Of a stretch of 64,000 nucleotides of DNA, positions 56,201 through 64,000 are shown piece after piece. Within the stretch, counting starts at the first letter, position 1. Each line of letters starts with the position of its first letter. A program made the translations under genes and the position numbers. The notes beneath the pieces are model-generated. The model made no database searches and was not told the origin of the DNA. It saw only the letters and a program-made list of their open reading frames with translations. Source of the stretch: Delphinapterus leucas (taxonomy: Eukaryota; Chordata; Mammalia; Artiodactyla; Monodontidae); the NCBI RefSeq assembly GCF_002288925.2, contig NW_022098069.1, forward strand, positions 86,411,606-86,475,605. The letters are read 5' to 3'.

Positions 56201-59200
56201 GCATGCATGTGGGATCTAGTTCCTTGACCAGGGATTGAACCTGGGCCCCCTGCATTGGGAGTGCAGAGTCTTACCCACTGGACCACCAGGGAGGTCCCAC
56301 AGGTTATTTTATTTATTTATTCGGTTGCACTGGGAGTTAAGTTGCAGCATTCGGGCTTCTTAGTTGTGGCATGTGAACTCTTAGTTACGGCATGCATGTG
56401 GGATCTAGTTCCCTGACCAGGGATCGAACCCAGGGTTCGAACCCTGACCAGGGATCAAACCCAGGCCCCCTGCATTGGGAGCGCGGAGTCTTATCCACTG
56501 CGCCACCAGTGAAGTCCTGGTTATTTTCTAATCACTGCATCCTACGAGTTTTGATAGTGTTTTCATTACCAAGTCACAATATTTTGTAATTTCTATGATG
56601 ATTTCCTCACTGACCCTTTTGTAATTTAGAAATTTTTCTTAATCTCCATACATTGGAGGGAGGGAGGTTTTAGTTATGTTTTTACTAGTGATTTCTAGCT
56701 GGATTGAGTGCTTGTCAGCGAATATAGTCTATATTATTTCAGTCATTTGAAATTTAAGATTTGCTTAATGGCAAAATATATGGTCAGTTTTTGTAAACAT
56801 TGCAAGTGAGTTTCAGAAGCATTTTTATGATCAAGTTTTGTGATCCATTGCCCAGTATATGTTCATTCGGTCAAATTTGTTTAATCGTGTTGTACAGGTC
56901 TACTGTATTCTTACTGATTTAAAAAAATTTATCAGTTAATGAGGGGATGTGTTTATCTCTGTTGTGATTATGGATTTGTCTAGTCCTTATAGTTTTATCA
57001 ACTTTTGCTTTCTACATTTTGAGGTTATGTTATCAGGTGCACACAAGTTTGGAATTGTTATTGTTGCCTTGTGAACTGAACCATGGATCTTTATCTAGCG
57101 GTCTCTATAGTTGGTAATGTTCTGTCTACTTTTGTCCAGCATTGATATAGGTATACCAGCTTTCTTTCATTGATTTTTTTAAAATACATAGTTTGTTCTT
57201 GGATTCTGTCTGCATTACAAGAAATTATAATGAAGAACTTGCTTAGCTAGATTGAAAATGAACTAGGCCATTCTGGATAATTTAGTTTTCTGAAAGGCAT
57301 TTTTAGTATATATTCAGTGTTAAACAACAAAACAAAACAAACTTTCCAAAACATCCCAATTCACTTAGCTATTTTAATTATCTTTCTTTAGGGTCTGATA
57401 CCTTAGGGGATAACATTCTGAAGATTAAGCTTTTTTACCTGGGACCATAGATACAGGGGGACTAGATGGCTGGGCTGTGTGTGTTCTGCACTGCATTAGC
57501 CAGGGGTCTCCAGAGAAACAGAACAAACAGGATGCGTGTGTACCTTACGTATACCTATATATAACATATGGGGGGGGAGCGGGGAGAGATGCTGGTTTTT
57601 ATTGAAAGGAATTGGCTCCCAAAAGCCTCCTGAGAAGTCCCAGGAGCTGCAGCCAGAAAGTGTGAGACCCAGGAGAGCTAAAGTGTAGTTCCAGTCTAAA
57701 AAGCCAGCAGGTCGGAGACCCAAGAAGAGCCAGTATTTCATCCAAGTCCCAAGACTGGAAAAGACCGAAGTCTCAGCTCAACAGTCAGGCAGAAGGAGTT
57801 CCATCTTACTCAGCCTTTTTGTTCTGTTCAGGTCTTCAATTGATTTAATGAGGGACGTCCACATTAGGGAGGGCAGTCTGTGCAATTCAGATGTTAATCT
57901 CATCCAGAAACATCCTCACAGACACACCAAGAATAACTTTTGACCCCTTGGCCGGGACATATAAAAGTAAACATCGTACACAGCGTCTGCTACAACTTGA
58001 GTTTCTTAATGAAATCTCGAAATCAGTTCACTTGTTTTGTGATGTATCTATTTCTCTTAAAAGCTAAGTCAGCAACAGTTCTTAACTAATAGGAGGGAAG
58101 AGGAAAAGAGATTTTAATGGTCCAGTATTTTAGTTTATTCAGTGAGGGGTACAGAAGTGATTTAGGGCCCCTGCTCTCAAAGAATTTAGAATTTGGTCCA
58201 GGAAGTAAGAATGATGTCAGGAGGCAATGTACATGAGGTGTTTTGCTAACTACAGAGTGTCGTAAAATGTAAATACTGACTTCATAATGTTTTAGCTATA
58301 TTTGAAAGGGCTTTGAGGAACCTGTAAATGCTGCTACTGAGAAAACCAGTGACCCCTCTTGTCCAGGTCCTTAGCATTGCCATCAAAGGAAGTTTTAGGG
58401 AGAGTTTTAGGGCTGCCTGAGGTAACTCTTTAATATGTAAAATTATCCAACTCATGAGACTGCTGTGGGAAGCCTAGGGATTCCAGTGATCAGTGACTGG
58501 GATAGCTACATATTTATCACCTGGGGTAACAGATCAGGCCAGCTGCCAAGTGAATAAGAAAGAGTGTTTCCCCAAGGACATGTCACAGTTGTGAATTGTC
58601 ACAGCATGCCCTTTAATCACTATGGCTGCCTTATTCACTGAGAAACTCTGTTGTCTAAAAATCACAGACTTGGGCTTCCCTGGTGGCGCAATGGTTAAGA
58701 ATCCGCCTGCCAACGCAGGGGACACAGGTTCGAGCCCTGGTCCAGGAAGATCCCACATGCTGCGGAGCAGTTGGGCCCGTGTGCCACAACTACTGAGCCT
58801 GCGCTCTAGAGCCCGTGAGCCACAACTACTGAGCCCACGTGCCACAACTACTGAAGCCCATGCGCCTAGAGCCTGTGCTCCGCAACAAGAGAAGCCACCC
58901 CTCACCACAACTAGAGAAAGCCCGCGCACAGCAACAAAGACCCAACGCAGCCAAAAATAAATAAATTTTTTAAAAAATGAAAATCACAGACTCTCGGAAA
59001 CTGCTGTTTAAAGTCATATCAGTAATAGTGAAACATCCCACTTTTGCTTGGAGGATCTAAGACACTTTGACACAAAGAAGCAGCCTCAGTTTCCAGCCCA
59101 GGTGCAGAGGCTCGGATAAGGGGTGTGTGAGCATGACACCCACGTCTCTCACTGTTGTTGTTTCTAAGGAAACTGGACCCAGGTCCACCTGACAGTTCTG

Positions 59201-62200
59201 ACACTGACCTTTTACACACAGACTCGCCACTTCATTAGAATTTTACCTAAACTCCACTGTCCCCCAGAGTCAAGTACCTCAGTCATTTCCTTTCTGTGGT
59301 CAGGTGCCCATAGTGCCTCTGGCGTGGGACTCCAATGGTCCCAGCGAGTCAGTAACTTGATGTCAGGCCATAGGATTGCCCCTGAGGGCCTTGGGCCCAT
59401 TGGCCCAGGACAGTGGCTTCACTCTGTAGTTCTGCAATTTCCTAGGATGTGTTTTGGTGAAAAAATTTTTAAAAATGTATCCTACAAAGTTTGTTGGGCT
59501 TCTTGAAATTGTGATTATCTTTCATCTGTTAATTCTTAACAATTTCCTCTATAGACCTTGCCTTGGTCCCAGTTTCTGTTCCCTTTCTCTCTGAATCTCC
59601 AGTCAGGTGTGTGGGAGACTTCCCTCTGTTTTCTGTGCAGCCTCTTTGGTATTTTCAAGCCGTTTTTTTTCCTGCCTGTTATGATCTGGGTAGCATCGGA
59701 CTTATTCCGTCTCTTTCTTATTCTGTTGTTAAACTTATTTACTGATTTCCCTTCAAAGTCTCTTCTGTTTAGCTTCTCTGTTTTATTCCCACATCCTACT
59801 CCACTTTCCCCATAGGTGGCAACTTGCCCTCTTCTCTTCTATTACGTGTTTTTTTGTGAGTGTTCTTTAAAAATGTGTATTGTTTTTAGGGACTTTTTTT
59901 CATTTGAAGTATAATTGACATAAACATTGAAAGTGTACAGTGTGACATGTGCACACCTGTAAAACCATTACAGTGAAGATAACATTCTCCTCCTGCCTCT
60001 TTGTAACCGTCCTGTCCCTCTCCCTGTGCTGAGTAATCACCGATCTCCTTTCTGTCTCCATAGCTTGGTTGGCATTTCCTGGAATGTTATATTAATAGTG
60101 CTGTTTTTGTCTGGCTCTCAGCATCCTTATCTTGAGTTCACGCTTGTGTTATGTGTATTAGTAGCTCGTAACTCTTCCTGCCGAGTAGTGTCCCTCTGAA
60201 TGGACATGTTTACATGTATGGACAGGTCCTTGTGTGGACTGTCGCCGTTTCTCTAGAGGAGACACCTGGGAGAGGATGGGCAGGTCCCCTGCTAGGAGAC
60301 TGCTGAACTGCTTTCCGGGGTGCTTGTATCATTTCAATATCCCCAGAGGAGTGTGAAGGTCATGGTGGGTTTTTTTAATGCAAACACTCTAATAGGTTTC
60401 AGTTTACGTTTCCATGGTGACTAAAGGTGTTGAGGCTCTCTGGTAAAGTGTTTGCTCAAATTGGGGTGGGGGGATGCGTGTATTTTTAATTGATATAAAT
60501 TCTGTTGTCTTACATATCTCAGTTTTTGTAAACAAAATGTGTTTTTAATATCCACTTGTGTTGCGTTCATCTAACCCTAGGGTTGGCAAACTGAGGCCTG
60601 TGACTTGTTTTCTGTACAGTCTGTAAACTAAGAATGTTTTGAGCATTATTAAAGGGTTAGTGAAAAAAGATGAGACAGAGCTGCGTAGCCCCCAGGGCCT
60701 GAAATAGTCAGTCTCTGGCCCTTTACAGAAAAGTGTGCCAACTCCTGACCTGCTCAGCTGCAGCCGACTGTTGCCACCCCCATGCATGCCGCCCTCCAGC
60801 ACTGATAGCAGGCTGCCCGCAGCTCAGCCACAGCAGTCATGCTGTGACACAAAGCTCCTTACCCGTGGGTTGCTGTGAACATTTACTTGGAATCTATGCC
60901 CAGGGGTGAGATTGTTGGGTCATAGAAGGTATTTGCGTAAGTGGTGGCATTGAGGTGCCCGCACTGTGGGCACCTGTGCCATCTCCCTCACCCCCCCAGC
61001 ACTTGGCCTTGTCCACTTTTCTGCTTTTGCAAATCAGTGGTTGGAAAGTGCTGCGGTGTGTTCATTTGGGTTTTTTTCCAGTTCATTTGAGGTATCTGTG
61101 GCTGGGTTTGTTGCCGTCTCAGATTTCCTCTTTGTACGTTGCCCATAAATAACACCTGCCTGTGTTTTATTGGGGTTGCTATCCTCTTGTTGATTTGCGG
61201 GACCTCTTTGTATATTTTAATGTTGAACACTGCTGGTTTTGAACATTACAGATCCATCTGCCTGCTAGACTTCCCATTTGCCCATCACCTTTCCTTTAAT
61301 GCACAGTAATATGTTTTTGGCTCATGGTTTGTGTTTTGAAGTTTTGTTTAAGAAGTCATTAAACGTGCTGCTTTTGTTTCTCCTCACTTTGTAGCTCTCC
61401 CGTTCAGAGATCCATCTCTAATGCCTCAGTACTACACCTCATTTGTGTGGTTGGATGGGGAGAAGGTGTTATTTTTCTCTGTTCTGAGCCCAGGGTTCCC
61501 AGCCATGCGTTGAAATGCAAGCCAACTCTCCTTTTCTTGTGGATTTGTGGTGCCATGTGTGTCTCTGTGTGTGATGTTCCAGCAGCCCACGCCAGTCTGC
61601 CCTCTTGGCAAGAACTGGGAGCCCCTCACTTACTCTGCATCTGTCTCCCCCCTGAGACCCATAAAAGCTTATTACTACGAGAGTGCTAAAGGCAGGATTC
61701 TCACTGATGATTTTATTTAATCTAAAGGCTCAGGCTCCCATAACAAAAATACCATAAACTTGGTGATTTACATAATAGACATTTATTTTCTTAAAATTTT
61801 GGATGATGGAAAGAAAGCCCACGATGAACTGTTCGTCTGAGCTGGCTGATTCCGTTTCTTGTGAAGGCCCTCTTCCTGGCTTGCAGATGGCAGCCTTCTG
61901 GCTGTGTGCTCCGCCGTGGCAGGAGAGAGCGAGCCCTGCCCTGGGGGCTCTGTTATAAGGACACTAATCCCATTCATCAAGGCCCAGCCCTCACACCTAG
62001 TCACCTCCCAAAGATTAGGGTTTCAGCATGTGAACTTGAGGGGGGACACAAACATTCAGCTCATAACAGTGGTCTCTTTTGTCTTTAACCTCCCCTTTTT
62101 TTCTCCTCGAACGTTTTTGTAAAATCTTGTCCAGTTGCCTCATGGTAGTTGTATTAGTTTGCAGTAAAGTACCACAGAGTAGATGTCTTAGAACAACGCA

Positions 62201-64000
62201 AGTGTGTTGTCTCACAGCTCTGAGTGGCCAGAAGTCAAATCCATGCCTCTCTCCGAACTTCTCGTGGCCTCAGGTGTTCTTTGGCTGGTAGGGGCATTGC
62301 TCTAGTGCCGTGACCGGCTTCTCCACAGGAGCCTTCACGTCATCTTCCCTCTGTGTGTGTTCATCTCTGTCCAGATATCCCCTTTTTGTAAGGATGCTAG
62401 TTGTGTTGGATTATGACCCATTTGAATGACCTCATTTTAACTCGATGACCTCCATAAAGGCCCTGTCTCCAAATAAGGTCAGATTCTGAGGTCCTGGGGT
62501 AAGGACTCCAACAAATCTTGAAGGGGCACAGTTCAACCTATAGCAGTAGGTTTTTGTGAACACAAGTGAGTTCTCAGTTTCTTTAGTGCTCACCTGTGAG
62601 CTTTTTGAGACCAGGTCCTGTGTCTTGTGTGTCTCTGTATCCCTAATACCCCGCTTTGCCAGGCCCTTAGTGGAGGGGGCCCCCGTGTCTGTAGGATGGA
62701 TGAGTTATAGAGATTCACACTAATTGCAAATCCGTCTTGGTGATGCTTCCATACCAGTGCCCACGCTGTAGCTGCATTCTTTTTCCTGCCTCACAGGACC
62801 TACTTTATCTACTTGGTCTCCCGTCCCGTTGGTGGACATGCAGCTGTTTCCTGTCTTTTGCTGCAGTGAATTCTCTCAGGTGTGCAAGGTAACTAGAGGA
62901 TACATTCTTCTTCTTCTTTTTTTTTTTGTAGTTTTTATTTATTTTTATTGAAATATATTAATAATTGACTTAACGGTGTTGTGTTTCAGGGGTACAGCAA
63001 AGTGATTCAGTTACACATACACGCATACACGCATACATACATATTCTTTTTCAGGTTCTTTTCCCTTATAGGGTATTACAAAATATTGAGTGTAGTTTCC
63101 TGTGCTATACAGTAGGTCCTTGTTGGTTATCTCTTTTATATATAGTAGTGTGTATATTTTAATCCCAAACTCCTAATTTATTTCTCCCTCCCCTGCTTTG
63201 GTAACCATAAGTTTGTTTTCTATGTCTGTGGGTCTATTCTGTTTTGTGTGTAAGTTCATTTGTATCATTTTTCTTAGATTTCACAAATAAATAATATCAT
63301 ACAATATTTGTCTTTTTTTGACTTCACTTAGTATGATAATCTCTGGGTCCATCCATGGCATTATTTCATTGTTTTTATGTCTGAGTAATGTTCCATTGTA
63401 TATATGTAACGCATCTTCTTTATCCGTTCCTCTGTCGAGGGACACTTAGGCTGCTTCCGTGTCCTGGCTATTGTCAATAGTGCTGCAATGAACACTGGGG
63501 TGTGTGTACCTTTTAGAATTAGAGTTTTCTCCTTATATATGCCCAGGAGTGGGATTGTAGGACCGTATGGTAGCTCTATTTTTAGTTTTTTTGTGGAACC
63601 TCCATACTGTTCTCCATAGTGGCTGCACCAGTTTACATCCCCACCAACAGTGTAGGAGAGGGGTCCCTTTTCTCCACAGCCTCTCCAGCATTTATTACTT
63701 GTAGACTTTTTGATGATGGCCGTTCTGACCGGCGTGAGGTGGTACCTCATTGTACTTCTGATTTGCATTTCTCTAATGATTACCGATGTTGAGCATCTTT
63801 TCATGTGCCTTTGGGCCGTTTGTATGTCTTCTTTGAAGAAATGTCTATTTAGATCTTCTACCTATTTTTTGATTTGGTTTTTTTTATATTGAGTTTTATG
63901 AGCTGTTTGTATATTTTGGAGATTAATCCCTTGTTGGTTGCATCATTTACAAATATTTTCTCCATTTTGTAGGTTGTCTTTTTGTTCATGGTTCCTTTAT
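53020..64000 (+). CDS. NELFA: Negative elongation factor complex subunit A, exon 1 plus intron 1 (3' part outside window)
   Basis: NELF-A is a nuclear subunit of the NELF complex, which with DSIF holds RNA polymerase II at promoter-proximal pause sites. Only the first coding exon is present: 53020-53229, 70 codons, from [19 protein letters not shown] through [16 protein letters not shown] and [18 protein letters not shown] to donor gtgagg, phase 0. The family protein has about 528 residues, so this is the start of its N-terminal helical domain, which contacts NELF-C. The ATG at 53020 is the first in frame and sits in the YY1-like box. The expected next exon (beginning MKGALME in human) was not found up to 64000, so intron 1 exceeds 10.7 kb. 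Confidence 0.95.
53560..54243. other. NELFA: NELFA intron 1, 5' part
   Basis: The CpG island fades. Bases 53810-54240 resemble old antisense L1 3' sequence (ctgactagtgttccattctc). No exon was seen. Confidence 0.4.
54244..54408 (-). mobile_element. Short tRNA-derived SINE, antisense, perfect 16-bp target duplication
   Basis: The body (54260-54392) ends ggaccgccagggaattccc. The flanks at 54244-54259 and 54393-54408 are identical. Confidence 0.93.
54540..55240 (+). mobile_element. Probable solo LTR
   Basis: It is LTR-like in layout: an internal gacccccacccaggcggagg, then cccttagcttaaaacttcct, and an end near tgaacccggtttgggggtaaca. No retroviral coding sequence. The family is not assigned and boundaries are approximate. 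Confidence 0.4.
55307..55677 (-). mobile_element. tRNA-derived SINE, antisense, perfect 12-bp target duplication
   Basis: The body (55319-55665) runs from (gttttt)n to gccaccagggaggtcc. The flanks at 55307-55318 and 55666-55677 are identical. Confidence 0.92.
56128..56300 (-). mobile_element. Short tRNA-derived SINE, antisense
   Basis: It runs from a (ttta)n tail to tggaccaccagggaggtccc. It is followed immediately by another copy. Confidence 0.85.
56302..56527 (-). mobile_element. Short tRNA-derived SINE with internal duplication, antisense
   Basis: The body is about 56311-56518. The block ctgaccagggatc-g/a-aaccc occurs twice in tandem (about 56414-56463), so this copy is longer than its relatives. 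The flanks ggttatttt at 56302-56310 and 56519-56527 match. Confidence 0.85.
57190..57480. other. NELFA: NELFA intron 1, AT-rich unclassified
   Basis: No feature recognised. Confidence 0.4.
57485..57975. repeat. Ancient interspersed repeat, unclassified
   Basis: It begins ggggtctccagagaaacaga and continues through gaaaggaattggctcccaaa and ccacattagggagggcagtc, a pattern seen in many mammalian copies. I cannot name the family with confidence. Confidence 0.45.
57976..58657. other. NELFA: NELFA intron 1, plain stretch
   Basis: No repeat, exon or RNA gene recognised. Confidence 0.4.
58658..58992 (+). mobile_element. tRNA-derived SINE, plus strand, perfect 13-bp target duplication
   Basis: The body (58671-58979) starts tgggcttccctggtggcgca and ends in a-rich (aaat)n. 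The flanks at 58658-58670 and 58980-58992 are identical. Confidence 0.93.
58993..59885. other. NELFA: NELFA intron 1, plain stretch
   Basis: No recognised feature. The T-rich second half may be LINE-derived. Confidence 0.35.
59886..60480 (-). mobile_element. Old L1 3' region, antisense, part 1
   Basis: The sequence has catttgaagtataattgaca, then tgacatgtgcacacctgtaa, then a degraded 3' ORF2 pattern. Confidence 0.5.
60570..60765. repeat. hAT-like non-autonomous DNA transposon fossil
   Basis: Ends with an imperfect inverted pair: gggttggcaaactgaggcc and ctttacagaaaagtgtgccaa. This is the look of ancient mammalian hAT-Charlie relics. It splits the antisense L1. Confidence 0.5.
60860..61260 (-). 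mobile_element. Old L1, antisense, part 2
   Basis: Motifs include gcccaggggtgagattgttg and a T-rich continuation to cctctttgtatattttaatg, in the order expected after part 1. Bases 61261-61730 hold no recognised element. Confidence 0.5.
61735..62072 (-). mobile_element. MLT1-type MaLR LTR, antisense
   Basis: The order of motifs (ggacactaatcccattcatc, then cctagtcacctcccaaagat, then gggggacacaaacattcagc) is the reverse complement of MLT1 LTRs. Confidence 0.7.
62150..62552 (-). mobile_element. MaLR LTR (MLT1/MST-like), antisense
   Basis: It contains gcagtaaagtaccacagagt, then gtctccaaataaggtcagat, then caacaaatcttgaaggggca. It is diverged from the copy just upstream. Bases 62553-62910 show no recognised element. 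Confidence 0.65.
62915..64000 (-). mobile_element. L1 3' UTR and ORF2 C-terminus, antisense, running out of window
   Basis: It starts with the T-rich tail, then the 3' UTR (ggggtacagcaaagtgattc). The minus-strand frame 63804-63361 retains ORF2 C-terminal text such as [18 protein letters not shown] and [14 protein letters not shown], with disruptions. This is the best preserved L1 in the window and belongs to a later subfamily than the other antisense fragments. Confidence 0.85.

Larger units (their letters stand above)
55678..57190 (-). mobile_element. Old L1 ORF2 region, antisense
   Basis: The sequence follows antisense L1 ORF2 (atggaattatttctttctaa, gtgataaagccatctggggg, then tgtccagcattgatataggt) with two SINEs inserted. 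No frame is intact. Confidence 0.6.

Noticed and set aside
53230..64000. Second NELFA exon (starting with the MKGALME segment).
   Set aside because: Not found in any plus-strand frame; the region is repeat-rich intron.

Overview
This is mammalian nuclear DNA: long spliced introns, CpG-island promoters, L1 LINEs and many tRNA-derived SINEs. The SINEs have the cetartiodactyl 'ggcttccctggtggcgcag' head. I see no BovB or Bov-A units (ruminant) and no porcine PRE1-type units, so a whale or dolphin is the most likely source. This is an inference from repeats recognised by eye. Nothing prokaryotic, no CRISPR array and no viral coding region was seen.

Four genes are recognisable from spliced protein sequence, in the order of human 4p16.3. 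(1) POLN, the family-A translesion polymerase nu, plus strand: its last six coding exons (1038-18447). (2) NAT8L, N-acetylaspartate synthetase, minus strand: complete three-exon CDS (28974 to 24683), long 3' UTR to about 20232, CpG-island/TATA promoter near 29175. (3) NICOL1 (C4orf48), a small secreted neuropeptide-like protein, minus strand: complete three-exon CDS (36967 to 35560). (4) NELFA, negative elongation factor A, plus strand: first coding exon only (53020-53229), with intron 1 filling the rest of the window. POLN and NAT8L are convergent; NICOL1 and NELFA are divergent and about 16 kb apart. The genes are neighbours by conserved synteny and do not form a functional unit.

Layout: 1-18447 is the POLN 3' half, GC-rich introns with minisatellites, L1 tails and SINEs. 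18448-20231 is the POLN/NAT8L convergent gap. 20232-29150 is NAT8L. 29150-35500 is intergenic with local duplications. 35500-37400 is NICOL1. 37400-52400 is intergenic: a CpG-rich block without a gene at 37700-38900, then an AT-rich repeat-dense tract of L1, SINE, LTR and MLT1 elements. 52400-53600 is the NELFA CpG-island promoter with paired YY1-type sites. 53230-64000 is NELFA intron 1, mostly old antisense L1, SINEs and MaLR LTRs, running out of the window inside an antisense L1.

No new biological system was found. The points worth a second look are local: an inverted pair of LTR fragments fused to a truncated SINE, short recent duplications between NAT8L and NELFA, an overlapping upstream ORF at NELFA, an acidic-to-alanine change in NAT8L, and an unidentified possible retrocopy near 47.1-47.6 kb.
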